Positions 39,674-47,333 of a stretch of DNA of 47,333 nt are shown in pieces. Position 1 is the first letter of the stretch. The number at the start of each line of letters is the position of its first letter. The DNA is from an uncultured Blautia sp. (lineage in GTDB: Bacteria > Bacillota > Clostridia > Lachnospirales > Lachnospiraceae), in NCBI RefSeq assembly GCF_934371575.1, contig NZ_CAKRNY010000030.1, positions 1 to 47,333 on the forward strand, given 5' to 3'. The position numbers and the translations under genes are program-made. The notes under the pieces are model-generated. The model worked only from the letters and a program-made list of their open reading frames with translations, had not been told where the DNA came from and searched no databases.

Positions 39674-40090
39674 TTATCTGATTTCTTCCAGTGTGATTTC
39701 TACCCTTGGCGATTCGCCATATATCTTATCGACGACCAGTTTTGAAATTCCTGAATCATCGTCATATGCAATCTTATTCAGAGAGTCCAATATGATCTTT
39801 GCCAGATTGTCACAGTCAATTTTCTTGGTATGCAACAACTCCCCGGCAAGCATCTTTGCTCTCTTATACTTCGGGGTGCTTTTCGGAATAGGGAACACGC
39901 CGGTAATGGTTGCCTGTATCGGTGCTTCCAGTTTTATCCTTCCCACCTGATTGATATAGCAGCATCTCACCCAATCTTCATAAAATCTTGTCTGTGCCGG
40001 AGTATAGGCGCTGGCTCCACTTGCTGTATGTACAACTCTCGGGCGCTGCTTCCCCTTTGGCTCCCCATCTACAATAAACGTTACTTTCAT
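39674..40090 (-). CDS. rusA: RusA family Holliday junction resolvase, 138 aa
   Basis: Conserved RusA features: GEPKGKQRPRVVH near the start, then KKIDCDNLAKIILDSLNKIA and YDDDSG, with the acidic residues that bind metal. It resolves branched recombination intermediates of phage DNA. Length matches the family (~120-140). Confidence 0.9.
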   Translation of the reverse strand: MKVTFIVDGEPKGKQRPRVVHTASGASAYTPAQTRFYEDWVRCCYINQVGRIKLEAPIQATITGVFPIPKSTPKYKRAKMLAGELLHTKKIDCDNLAKIILDSLNKIAYDDDSGISKLVVDKIYGESPRVEITLEEIR

Positions 40091-40371
40091 TTTTCTGCCC
40101 TTTCATACTGTGATTTGAATTTACTTTTCTTAACTGGAAAAATGCTGCCATCAGCAGCACGCACAATATAATCTCCGTTCTTTGCCTTCTGTTTCCCATA
40201 GACCGTTGCAATGGTGCAGCCATAAATTCTGATCGCTCCATCTGTAATTACCCTGTCAATGAAAATCCGTTCCTTTTCCAGTTCTTTCATAAACCAGTCC
40301 GGGGCTGATATTTCTACCGTTGCCCCGAACTGAAATGCTTCTACCATTTCCGCTTTTCTTTTATACTGCAT
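40087..40371 (-). CDS. Small phage protein, MxYKRKxxxVEAFQF type, 94 aa
   Basis: ATG at 40371 follows ATAGGAGAAAT. The start MQYKRKAEMVEAFQFGATVE is characteristic of a common small phage protein family of unknown function; C-terminus GDYIVRAADGSIFPVKKSKF. Overlaps rusA by four bases. Confidence 0.75.
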   Translation of the reverse strand: MQYKRKAEMVEAFQFGATVEISAPDWFMKELEKERIFIDRVITDGAIRIYGCTIATVYGKQKAKNGDYIVRAADGSIFPVKKSKFKSQYERAEK

Positions 40372-40378
40372 ATTTCTC

Positions 40379-40789
40379 CTATTTGTCGTTTCTGGAGGTA
40401 TCTGCATTGTCTTCCAGCAATGTTGCGTGGACATAATAGCTCAGTGTCTTGCTGTCTGGACTCGGGTAGCGTTTGTTCTGCCCCACCTCATATCCGTTCT
40501 TTGCAAGAATCTGAATCATTGTCAATCTGTCCTGCTGATGGAATATCTTCAGCTCCGCGTCCCACTTCTTTTCCGGCTTTTCCTGTTTACCAGTAATCAG
40601 TTCCTCTGGGGCACATTTCAGGCAGGCTGCAATTTTGAACAGTACGCTCAGCGGCATATCCACTGATCCATTCTCATAAGCGCCGATCTGGCTCTCGCTT
40701 CTGCCAATCGCCTGTGCAACTTCTTTCTGTGAAAGACCGCTTTCCGTCCGAAGCTTCTTGATGTTTTCTCCTACTTTGTTCGTTCCCAT
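40379..40789 (-). CDS. XRE-family HTH regulator, 136 aa
   Basis: N-terminal HTH (IKKLRTESGLSQKEVAQAIG, RSESQIGAYENGSVDMPL) then an unassigned C-terminal region. Lies within the replication operon, directly after the helicase loader. Possibly an internal regulator; target sites not identified. Confidence 0.85.
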   Translation of the reverse strand: MGTNKVGENIKKLRTESGLSQKEVAQAIGRSESQIGAYENGSVDMPLSVLFKIAACLKCAPEELITGKQEKPEKKWDAELKIFHQQDRLTMIQILAKNGYEVGQNKRYPSPDSKTLSYYVHATLLEDNADTSRNDK

Positions 40790-40801
40790 GCTTTTCCTCC
40801 T

Positions 40802-41638
40802 TTAAGCAAATAACATTTTCATCTGCGCCTGCCGCCTTGCCGCTTCCTCCAAACGGAAGGACGTTCCAAGCATTTCCACCGGATAGCACTTTTCAAAAAT
40901 CCGGTCGTATATTCTGCGTAAGCTCAGATCCGCACACCCGACCATATCCTGCACCTTTAAATTGGTTGTCAGAATCATTGGTTTCCCGGAGCGTACCCGC
41001 CGATCAATTACGCTATATACCTTTTCTACTGCATACGCTGAATCACGCTCTGCGCCCAGATCATCAATAATCAACAGGGTAGCTGCATTCAGTGCGTCCA
41101 TATATTCAGCCTCTTTACTTCCTCTGCCCTGAATATCCTTCAGGATCTCTACAAAGGATGTCATTATTACCGGCACGCTCTGTTCCATAAGCGCATTTGC
41201 GATACACGCCGCTGTATAGGACTTCCCGGTTCCCAGCGGGCCATACAGCAAAAGTCCCTGTGCTTCCTGCTTCATAGTCCCAAAGCGTTCCACATACCGT
41301 TTTGCAATATTGAACGCTTTCTCATTTTCCTTGCGGACTCTATACTCAGAAAAGCTCGCTTCCATACAGTCCCGGGGCATACAGCTTGCCATTTTCAACC
41401 GATGTACATATCGCATTCGTTCCTCGTAATCATCCTTTTCCTTTCTTTCCTGTAACCGGTCAGCGTCGCACTGGCATATACACCACACTGTCCGCTTAAA
41501 CGATCCCAGCTCTATCCGGTGCTGCTTTGGTCTGTGGCAAACGCCACAGTACCAAAGTCCATCTTTCTGATAATCTCCATCTTTTATGTTCTCTGCATTT
41601 TTACTCTGTTCAATCGGAAGATAACTTGTGACGTCCAT
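40802..41638 (-). CDS. DnaC-like helicase loader, AAA+ ATPase, 278 aa
   Basis: A cysteine cluster near the N-terminus (WYCGVCHRPKQHR, WCICQCDADR) is followed by Walker A LLYGPLGTGKSYTAACIANA, Walker B LLIIDDLGAE and the arginine finger region LRRIYDRIFEKC. DnaC/DnaI-like proteins load the replicative helicase. Start set at ATG 41638 after GGAGGTATAGC. Confidence 0.9.
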   Translation of the reverse strand: MDVTSYLPIEQSKNAENIKDGDYQKDGLWYCGVCHRPKQHRIELGSFKRTVWCICQCDADRLQERKEKDDYEERMRYVHRLKMASCMPRDCMEASFSEYRVRKENEKAFNIAKRYVERFGTMKQEAQGLLLYGPLGTGKSYTAACIANALMEQSVPVIMTSFVEILKDIQGRGSKEAEYMDALNAATLLIIDDLGAERDSAYAVEKVYSVIDRRVRSGKPMILTTNLKVQDMVGCADLSLRRIYDRIFEKCYPVEMLGTSFRLEEAARRQAQMKMLFA

Positions 41639-41639
41639 G

Positions 41640-42326
41640 CTATACCTCCACCAGTTTTGAGAAGTCAACTTCTCCGTAGCCATCATTTTCGGGTTCCTGC
41701 TTAATGTCGTTCTTTAAAAAATCTGCAAACGGTGCCTTGTCGGATAAAAATGTCTTTGCCTGCTTTGTGAACTGTTTCTCTGTTCTCAACCGTTTGCACT
41801 GATCCGCATAAGCTGTTGCCGCTTGCAGCAATTCTTCCGGGCTGTATCCGTCCTTGATCCTTGCTGCATATTTCGCATAGGCAACACCTTTTTCATCCTT
41901 CCGGGGATATACAGCCCAAAACTCTTCAAAATTCTTAGGATATGAATTCGCTTTCTTCGCCGGCTTCTTGTCCTGCATTTCTTCTGTTCCCTGTTCTAAA
42001 ACCGTCCGGTTTTCTGGGTTTTCTTCCGTAACCGTTCGGTTTGGCTGTTCCTCTGCATTCTTTCGGGGTCTGCCACCTTTCATGCCGTTTGCCCGGTTCT
42101 TTTTGCATATTTCCTCATATTTACTGGAATCCCTGTCCAGTTGATTTTTGATAAAGGAAAATGCCATAGCTGCAACCCCTGAAAGCTCCTGTACTTCCAA
42201 GTCGTTCTCATATTCCAAGATCGCCTTGAACAGTTTCCCTGCGTCCTCGTCAGACATCAGTTTCACATGGTCTATGTAATCATTGTATAAGTAAAATGCC
42301 TTTTTATCGTCTGACGTTCTTACCAT
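41640..42326 (-). CDS. DUF6291/DnaD-like replisome protein, 228 aa
   Basis: N-terminal DUF6291 region (AFYLYNDYIDHVKLMSDEDA, ALSGVAAMAFSFIKNQLDRD-like), then the NGMKGGRPRKN basic patch, a low-complexity linker and a C-terminal helical domain (YPKNFEEFWAVYPRKDEKGV). It works with the loader at 40802 at the origin. Full-length paralogue of the truncated gene at 14100. ATG follows GGAGGTCAGAG. Confidence 0.8.
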   Translation of the reverse strand: MVRTSDDKKAFYLYNDYIDHVKLMSDEDAGKLFKAILEYENDLEVQELSGVAAMAFSFIKNQLDRDSSKYEEICKKNRANGMKGGRPRKNAEEQPNRTVTEENPENRTVLEQGTEEMQDKKPAKKANSYPKNFEEFWAVYPRKDEKGVAYAKYAARIKDGYSPEELLQAATAYADQCKRLRTEKQFTKQAKTFLSDKAPFADFLKNDIKQEPENDGYGEVDFSKLVEV

Positions 42327-42342
42327 CTCTGACCTCCGTCCG

Positions 42343-43005
42343 CTATGCTTTGTCTGGATACTTACCCAAAAGCTGCATAGCATTATTCCACATTCCAAAG
42401 GACATTGCCTCGAAGCTCTTAACTCCATAATGTTCCAGAATGCTACTTTCTTTCAGCCCCTTGCTGGCAATCGTATTACGGATCACTGAAATCTTTGTCT
42501 TATCAATCGGGGAGTTATTTGCCGCGTCAATTTCCTTCTGCTGCGCTTCCTGTGACGGTTCAATAGGATCTGGCGTATCGCCGTCTGGATCATTCATTTC
42601 TACCGTAGGTATGCAGAATACTTGGAAGCAAGCATATTTAAACGCCACAGCCATAGCCTTGTTGGTAGCTTTATCTCCGCTATCCATGCCCTCACCGATT
42701 GTAACGGCATCTACATAACTTCCGTCGTCCGTGTAGAACCGAAAGCGTATCTGGCAAATAGAATACAGAAGTACATTTCCTGAATTCGTACGCCGTTCTT
42801 CTCTTTTCTGCTCAATGATCTGCGGCACTATAAACACATGGTATTCGGACAGTGCCGGGTACAGGGCGTTCATTACGTCGTCAACTCCACGGTACATAAA
42901 TCCCTGTTTCTGATTTTTCTGATTCTTGCCTACTGCATTGATTGCAGCCATCACATTTGATATTGCCGCATAGATTTTTCCTGCTTTTACCTCTGTGTCA
43001 GCCAT
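42343..43005 (-). CDS. erf: ERF family single-strand annealing protein, 220 aa
   Basis: ERF features: AAISNVMAAINAVGKNQKNQ, FMYRGVDDVMNALYPALSEY, then GEGMDSGDKATNKAMAVAFK and ACFQVFCIPT. It anneals single strands in phage recombination and fits with ssb and rusA in this prophage. Complete. Confidence 0.9.
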   Translation of the reverse strand: MADTEVKAGKIYAAISNVMAAINAVGKNQKNQKQGFMYRGVDDVMNALYPALSEYHVFIVPQIIEQKREERRTNSGNVLLYSICQIRFRFYTDDGSYVDAVTIGEGMDSGDKATNKAMAVAFKYACFQVFCIPTVEMNDPDGDTPDPIEPSQEAQQKEIDAANNSPIDKTKISVIRNTIASKGLKESSILEHYGVKSFEAMSFGMWNNAMQLLGKYPDKA

Positions 43006-43793
43006 CAGATCACCTCATATCTCATAAACAGATCCTGCATTGCCTGCTCAAACTCTTTCATCCGGCTTTCAGGTACCATAACTCGCACAGCAATTTCCTT
43101 TTCTGCTTCAAAAGCTCCTACGCTTGGTTCTCCAAATGGCATTTCCGGCTCTTTTACAGGTTCCTGCTTCGGCGGGAATACCGGGGCAGCCTGTGCCTGC
43201 GCTTCCTGCTCTTCCTTTTGCCGCGCCGCAACTTCCGCCTGCGCCTTTTCTCTGGCAGCTTTCTCCTGTTCAAGCCGTTCCTGTTCCGCCTTGCGTCTGC
43301 GCTCATTTTCCAGAACAATTTCTTTCTGCTTCTGAAGTTCCTGCGCCTTTGCCATAGCGTCCTGCAAGCTCAAATCTTTGATATATGCCTGCATTGCAGC
43401 TTCCTTGTAATCTGGATCAACACCTTCCAAAATCGCAAGATCAGATTTTGTAGCCTGATAAGCACTGGTAATAGCGTCTTTATATGCTTTCTTCGTAGCT
43501 GTCGCATTTTCCCATTTCGGATCATATACCTTGAAGCGCAGCTTCGCAGAAACATTGTCTGGCAGATCTGCAAAGGTATCTCGCATAAAAGTCAAAATCT
43601 CTTCTTTCTTTTCCTGTTTCCTTTTCTCAGTGTATTCCTCTACCTGTTCGGAAATCTTGGCTATCGGCTTGTCAATCATGCCTGTAAGGATTTTGGCCTG
43701 TTCTTCAATTACGCCGTATGGCTCCAGACATTTGTTTCTGATCTCTTTTCTCCGGCTCTCAACTTCGCCGCGCAGCTTTCTCAGTGCCGCCAC
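43005..43793 (-). pseudogene. DUF1351 protein lacking its N-terminus, 262 codons
   Basis: Starts at a GTG inside the conserved DUF1351 sequence ADVAALRKLRGEVESRRKEI. The preceding bases continue the family sequence (TVKDAK) in frame, but then join the stop region of the HTH gene at 43811. Some 50 N-terminal residues are missing. Coiled-coil Glu/Lys/Gln-rich remainder with MVPESRMKEFEQAMQDL at the end. It may still be translated by coupling to the HTH gene. Confidence 0.65.
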
Positions 43794-43810
43794 ATCTGCT
43801 TTTGCGTCTT

Positions 43811-44005
43811 TTACAGTATCTGCACTACATTTTCTACCGGCACTACTTTCGTGATCCCACGCTCATAATCCGTCAATGTTGCCGCAGATATTCCAAGCAG
43901 CCTTGCAGCCCCTTCCCTGCTACTTAGGGTATCGTTATACATTGCAGCCTTTTTTCTGGCTTCAAAATATACATTCTTACCGTCTTTCCTATAGCCGTTA
44001 CCCAT
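43811..44005 (-). pseudogene. Truncated phage HTH protein, 64 codons
   Basis: GGAGGACAGC precedes the ATG at 44005. MGNGYRKDGKNVYFEARKKA and LSSREGAARLLGISAATLTD match a common phage HTH protein of about 140-150 residues. Here it stops after VVPVENVVQIL because its 3' part has been deleted together with the 5' part of DUF1351. The HTH itself is nearly complete. Confidence 0.65.
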
Positions 44006-44042
44006 GCTGTCCTCCATAGTTTCATGTTACAATAGTTACAAA

Positions 44043-44444
44043 TCAAAGAGCGTTACATGCAATATTCAAAAAATCGCTGATCTTCTGGATAGCAGGCTGT
44101 GAAACCACACGTCCGTTGAGGATTGAAGATACATACTCTCTTCTCATGCCAGTGCTATCCGCAAGCTGATTTGTAGAAATCCCCTGTGACAGCATTGCAA
44201 TCTTCGCATTTTTGCACCACACGGACAGCTCTTTCTTATCACGTTTGGCAACGCCCTCTATTCCAAGGTAGTCACTTACTCGCTGGATCATGGGCTGTGA
44301 GAAAACTCTGCCGCTCATAATGCCATACAGATAATTGGTCGCTGTCCCAAGCTCTTCAGCAATTTCTACAATCGTTACGCCTTTTTCTGTAGTTGCAACT
44401 TTCGCTCTTTTTACCCAGTCAGAAAACTCCTTGTTTTCTCCCAC
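44043..44444 (-). CDS. Tandem-HTH Cro-like regulator, 133 aa
   Basis: GTG at 44444 follows AAAGGAGGGACAAAC. The protein has two homologous HTH repeats. Residues about 5-62 (FSDWVKRAKVATTEKGVTIV ... MIQRVSDYLGIE) and 70-127 (LSVWCKNAKIAMLSQGISTN ... AIQKISDFLNI) share the SGRVFSQP/NGRVVSQP motif. A single chain may thus bind DNA like a dimer. It is the first leftward gene after the repressor region, the Cro position. Confidence 0.8.
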   Translation of the reverse strand: MGENKEFSDWVKRAKVATTEKGVTIVEIAEELGTATNYLYGIMSGRVFSQPMIQRVSDYLGIEGVAKRDKKELSVWCKNAKIAMLSQGISTNQLADSTGMRREYVSSILNGRVVSQPAIQKISDFLNIACNAL

Positions 44445-44474
44445 GTTTGTCCCTCCTTTATTCTGGAATTTCAA

Positions 44475-44503
44475 TCTTTACATTTGTAAGTTAAGATTGT
44501 AAA
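44475..44503 (-). promoter_or_regulatory. Second leftward promoter with operator
   Basis: Minus-strand TTTACA (44503-44498), 17 bp and TAAAGA (44480-44475); CTTACAAATGTAAAG overlaps the -10. Weaker than the promoter at 44584-44612. Confidence 0.45.
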
Positions 44504-44560
44504 ATAGTTCTAAGGTTCGTCCCGGAACCTGTGTTTCTGCTTACGTTCGTGTGCTTGTTA

Positions 44561-44577
44561 GCATACATTTGTAAGTT
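44561..44577. promoter_or_regulatory. Extra operator copy O6
   Basis: GCATACATTTGTAAGTT, one operator repeat 29 bases from O5 (start to start), without its own -35 box. Suggests cooperative repressor binding. Confidence 0.65.
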
Positions 44578-44583
44578 ATTATG

Positions 44584-44612
44584 ATGATAGCATACGTTTG
44601 TAAGTTTGTAAA
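44584..44612 (-). promoter_or_regulatory. Main leftward early promoter O5
   Basis: Minus-strand TTTACA (44612-44607), 17 bp and TATCAT (44589-44584); the spacer GCATACGTTTGTAAGTT is an operator copy. Divergent from the repressor gene at 44652. Confidence 0.75.
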
Positions 44613-44626
44613 GCTCTTTTTATACA
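44598..44626 (+). promoter_or_regulatory. Repressor gene promoter
   Basis: TTGTAA, a 17-bp spacer and TATACA precede the repressor start. The -35 overlaps operator O5, and a degenerate operator (TATACATTTTTAAGTTAT) follows, so autoregulation is likely. Confidence 0.55.
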
Positions 44627-44651
44627 TTTTTAAGTTATTGGAGTAGATATT

Positions 44652-45002
44652 ATGACGATATGTGAAAGAATGTTCTCTATTATGGAAGAACAAGGAAAAA
44701 GACCTGCTGATCTTTGCAAACTTCTAAAGATCGGAACTGCACAGACAACCGCATGGAAACAGCGAAACAGCGATCCGCCCGCAAAATACATTATGCAGAT
44801 TGCTCAGTTTCTAGGAGTAACGCCAGAATTTTTGCTGACAGGAGAAACTTCGTTCCCGACAACACGTACCAGAGAGAGTGAAATGTTGGCAATGTACCAG
44901 CAGCTCCCGCCAGCCAATCAGGATTTCATCTATGATTCCATCAAGGTGGCGTATGAGCGTGAAATGGCAGCCAAGATAAATGAAAGTAAGTTGTCCGGCT
45001 GA
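44652..45002 (+). CDS. CI-like XRE repressor, 116 aa
   Basis: HTH in residues 1-60 (MFSIMEEQGKRPADLCKLLK, TAQTTAWKQRNSDPPAKYIM, FLGVTPEFLLTGE) and a short C-terminal part without a protease domain. It is divergent from the Cro-like gene, across several operator copies. Likely keeps the prophage silent and, through O1-O4, also the distant accessory operons. Confidence 0.8.
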   Translation: MTICERMFSIMEEQGKRPADLCKLLKIGTAQTTAWKQRNSDPPAKYIMQIAQFLGVTPEFLLTGETSFPTTRTRESEMLAMYQQLPPANQDFIYDSIKVAYEREMAAKINESKLSG

Positions 45003-45029
45003 GTGATTATTCCAAGAGGAGGCGTTGAC

Positions 45030-45380
45030 ATGGCTTATTTTGAAAGCAAACAGATAGGCAGATATTCCTTTGGGATCAGTGTGGCTTCACTTGATGAATC
45101 TTACGATCCCACATACCCTGCTCATACTGTGCTGCCGCTGCAAGCAGCATACAGCAGCTATATACACAGTATTTATATCTTCTGTGTAAAAGGAAACTCA
45201 GAGGGGCATTCTGGTTCTTCAGGAAGTAAGTGGAAATATTATGTGTTGAAATCCTCTTCCATACCGCTTGCCGTTCAAAGGCTTGGGTATATCTCATACG
45301 ATGGGCTTCTTACTTTGAAGCCACGGCAATGCCGCCGAAAAAGATTGGATAAAACAATATTGGAAGTGATGGCCGCTTGA
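45030..45380 (+). CDS. Hypothetical protein of the lysogeny operon, 116 aa
   Basis: ATG at 45030 follows AGAGGAGGCGTTGAC. Beta-rich protein (YFESKQIGRYSFGISVASLD, then YVLKSSSIPLAVQRLGYISY). It stands between repressor and integrase and overlaps neither by more than a few bases. No family recognised. Confidence 0.6.
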   Translation: MAYFESKQIGRYSFGISVASLDESYDPTYPAHTVLPLQAAYSSYIHSIYIFCVKGNSEGHSGSSGSKWKYYVLKSSSIPLAVQRLGYISYDGLLTLKPRQCRRKRLDKTILEVMAA

Positions 45381-45415
45381 TCTCAGGCGGCTTTCATTTT
45401 ACGAAAGGAGCATTG

Positions 45416-47158
45416 ATGGAATTTTCAAAATTGACAAGAGTAGCGATATACATTCGTGTTTCCACCGCTATGCAAGCGGAAAACGGCGAGTCTCTTAACG
45501 TGCAACGCACCCAGCTCACGACCTACGCTCAAATGATGCTGAATGCACTGCCTGAGAATATCGTTATTTTTGAAGATGCCGGATATTCCGGTAAAAATAT
45601 GGACAGGCCCAAATTTCAAGATATGATGTCGCAAATCAGAGCTGGCAAATTTTCTCACCTTCTCGTTTGGAAAATTGATCGTATCTCCCGAAATCTGCTG
45701 GACTTTTCCATGATGTATAAAGAGTTAAAAGAATTGGGGGTTACGTTTGTCAGTAAAAACGAACAGTTTGACACCAGCACAGCTATGGGTGAAGCCATGC
45801 TCAAAATTATCCTTGTGTTTGCAGAGCTTGAAAGGAATATGACCTCAGAACGTGTTACCCATACTATGATTGCTATGGCTCAGAGTGGTCGTTGGAACGG
45901 CGGGCGTGTTCCTTTCGGATACACATACCGGACAGAAGGCGAAAAGAAGGAAAAGCAGATTTTTGAGATTGACAAAGGCGAGGCCGCATTGGTACAGGAA
46001 ATATTTGATCTCTATGAGCAGGAGCGCAGCATAGTCCGTGAAGCCAAAATTCTGAATGACAGGAACGCAATCTCTCGTTATGGACATGAATGGTCGCCTG
46101 TGACCGTTCATCTGGTTCTCAGGAATATTTTTTACGTAGGAGATTATCGGTATAATGCTCTTCGTGAGGGCGATCGTTCAAAACCTAAGCCGGAAAGCGA
46201 ATGGATCATAGTCAAGGATCACCACCCGGCAATCATTTCAAGAGAACAGTTCGCCAGAGTGCAAGCCATTCTAAAAGCAAATAAGCGGTACCGAAAAGAT
46301 ATGGCTCCTGCTTCGTCCCGGGAACGTGTTCATATCTTTGGCGGTCTGCTGTTCTGCGGAAACTGTGGAAAACCATTGAATAACTCTGTATCTAATAAAA
46401 AGGCGGACGGCTGGCAATATTCTAATTATCCTTGCCCTACCCGCCGCAGATCTTCGAATAAATGTACAGGAAAATCTACATCGGATCCGGTGGTCGGTGA
46501 ATTCGTATTCAACTACATTTTGAATATGCTGAATGCTCAGAAAGGATTTAAAGATATACAGACTCCGGCGCAGCTACAAGACCGGCTGCTCTTTGGAGAC
46601 GCTTTCCATAATGTCATATCCATTGACAGCGACGGCTTGAACAGTTTTTTCAATCTTCTTTCATCCGGCAATATCAGCGGTGCAATTTACGGAAAAGACG
46701 TGGCCGTCAGCAAGCCCAAGACCGCCAAGGTAGATCCAGAGCTTGTGCGGCTTCGCAAAGAGAAAAAGCGTCTGGAACGTGCGCTGGATCGTCTGCTCAA
46801 CACTTACATTATGAGCGACCGTCCTATTTCTGAGAATGAATATATCAGAAAGCGAACAGATCTGGAAACCCTGCTCTCCGATGTCAATGACAAACTCGGC
46901 ATAGCTCAGTCTGAAGAGGTGCAAATGGCACTGACTGATAGCGAATTTCTCACCAAGGCTTCTCAGTTCATCATCGGGCAGAAACTTTCCAACCGGCTGT
47001 ATATCAATTATAAGAATCTCGCCCAGTCTGTAGATCCATCTGTACTAAAGACTTTCGTTGTCAGTGTTATTGATAACATTGTGATCTACAACGGAAAAGT
47101 CAAGTCCATTGTCTTCCGAAATGGTCTTGCTGCAACATTTGAATATTCCAGTATATAA
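45416..47158 (+). CDS. int: Large serine recombinase (phage integrase), 580 aa
   Basis: Resolvase catalytic domain with YIRVSTAMQ (Ser16) and AENGESLNVQRTQL, plus the helix KIILVFAELERNMTSERVTH. A recombinase domain follows (PFGYTYRTEGEKKEKQIFEI, GDYRYNALREGDRSKP), then a zinc ribbon (FCGNCGKPLNN ... YPCPTRRRSSNKC) and a C-terminal coiled coil (LRKEKKRLERALDRLLNTYI). It cuts and joins attP and attB through a serine linkage. AAAGGAGCATTG precedes the ATG. A terminator follows within a few bases. Prophage excision would need a directionality factor, not identified. Confidence 0.95.
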   Translation: MEFSKLTRVAIYIRVSTAMQAENGESLNVQRTQLTTYAQMMLNALPENIVIFEDAGYSGKNMDRPKFQDMMSQIRAGKFSHLLVWKIDRISRNLLDFSMMYKELKELGVTFVSKNEQFDTSTAMGEAMLKIILVFAELERNMTSERVTHTMIAMAQSGRWNGGRVPFGYTYRTEGEKKEKQIFEIDKGEAALVQEIFDLYEQERSIVREAKILNDRNAISRYGHEWSPVTVHLVLRNIFYVGDYRYNALREGDRSKPKPESEWIIVKDHHPAIISREQFARVQAILKANKRYRKDMAPASSRERVHIFGGLLFCGNCGKPLNNSVSNKKADGWQYSNYPCPTRRRSSNKCTGKSTSDPVVGEFVFNYILNMLNAQKGFKDIQTPAQLQDRLLFGDAFHNVISIDSDGLNSFFNLLSSGNISGAIYGKDVAVSKPKTAKVDPELVRLRKEKKRLERALDRLLNTYIMSDRPISENEYIRKRTDLETLLSDVNDKLGIAQSEEVQMALTDSEFLTKASQFIIGQKLSNRLYINYKNLAQSVDPSVLKTFVVSVIDNIVIYNGKVKSIVFRNGLAATFEYSSI

Positions 47159-47159
47159 A

Positions 47160-47196
47160 AATACCCGGCAGGCATACACCTGTCGGGTATTTTTTG
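47160..47196 (+). terminator. Integrase terminator
   Basis: ATACCCGGCAGG/CCTGTCGGGTAT stem with one mismatch, followed by TTTTTT. It closes the lysogeny operon at the right end. Confidence 0.8.
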
Positions 47197-47218
47197 TGGC
47201 CGACATTTATGACGGTCA

Positions 47219-47233
47219 GTTACATTTGTAAGA
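47219..47233. promoter_or_regulatory. Isolated operator-like site near the right prophage end
   Basis: GTTACATTTGTAAGA matches the O1-O6 core but no promoter boxes flank it. It lies between the integrase terminator and the queA stop, in the region that should contain the attachment site. Confidence 0.4.
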
Positions 47234-47240
47234 ATTTGGT

Positions 47241-47333
47241 CTACAAAATGATCATCGCATCACCAAACGAGAAGAACCTGTACCGTTCTTTCACTGCCTC
47301 TTCGTATGCTGCCATAATTTTGTCTTTTCCAGC
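47241..47333 (-). CDS. queA: 3' end of S-adenosylmethionine:tRNA ribosyltransferase-isomerase, partial
   Basis: The last 30 codons, [20 protein letters not shown] followed by DAMIIL and TAG, are the conserved QueA C-terminus. QueA makes epoxyqueuosine in tRNA from SAM. It is chromosomal and marks the right flank; the prophage integrase gene ends about 80 bases away. Confidence 0.85.
   Translation of the reverse strand, partial: AGKDKIMAAYEEAVKERYRFFSFGDAMIIL

Overview
The window is a prophage of about 46 kb, integrated in the chromosome of a low-to-mid GC Firmicute, most likely a gut Lachnospiraceae (Blautia/Clostridium type). This is inferred from the gene families, the strong AGGAGG ribosome sites and the overlapping small-ORF operons typical of these phages. 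The left edge carries the 3' end of a shikimate-pathway gene (probably aroA, + strand) and the right edge the 3' end of queA (- strand). I could not find a shared att core, so the exact prophage ends are not called.

Layout from right to left, which is the direction of phage transcription. At 44.6-47.2 kb on the + strand are a CI-like repressor, a small protein and a large serine recombinase (integrase). Leftward on the - strand from about 44.6 kb come a tandem-HTH Cro-like protein, ERF recombinase, a DUF6291/DnaD-like replisome protein, a DnaC-like helicase loader, RusA, and an ArpU-like late activator followed by a strongly structured probable ncRNA. Next are two ParB-type proteins (one fused to a methyltransferase), TerS, TerL, portal and a Mu-F-like head protein, and then a PBSX-like structural cluster that is badly broken. 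The DGR (tail-fibre target, template repeat, reverse transcriptase) follows, and then lysis genes with a four-module endolysin. A toxin/antisense locus with Fst/par layout lies at 18 kb. From 0.6 to 13.9 kb is a long array of small accessory genes, including SSB, GIY-YIG, DUF2786, DUF551 and an Api92-like protein.

A 13.9-17.9 kb module lies between the accessory array and the lysis genes. It has its own XRE regulator and operators, a lipoprotein gene with a C10 tract and a DUF5655/nuclease-like protein. It is flanked by two copies of a D/T-coding repeat.

Main observations. (1) A diversity-generating retroelement has a 114-bp TR/VR pair differing at 22 positions, all template adenines, and the last template codon is a stop that mutagenesis has removed. 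(2) At least four deletion scars join the middle of one gene to the middle of another. They remove the major capsid protein, most of the sheath, the tube, the baseplate and other genes, so the prophage is probably non-infectious although the DGR, lysis and integration genes look intact. (3) A 17-bp operator (GCATACATATGTAAGTT type) fills the -35/-10 spacer of five dispersed promoters and ties the distant accessory operons to the repressor region. (4) Two loci are organised like type I toxin-antitoxin systems. (5) The ~285-nt structured RNA after the ArpU-like gene exposes a CCUCC loop.
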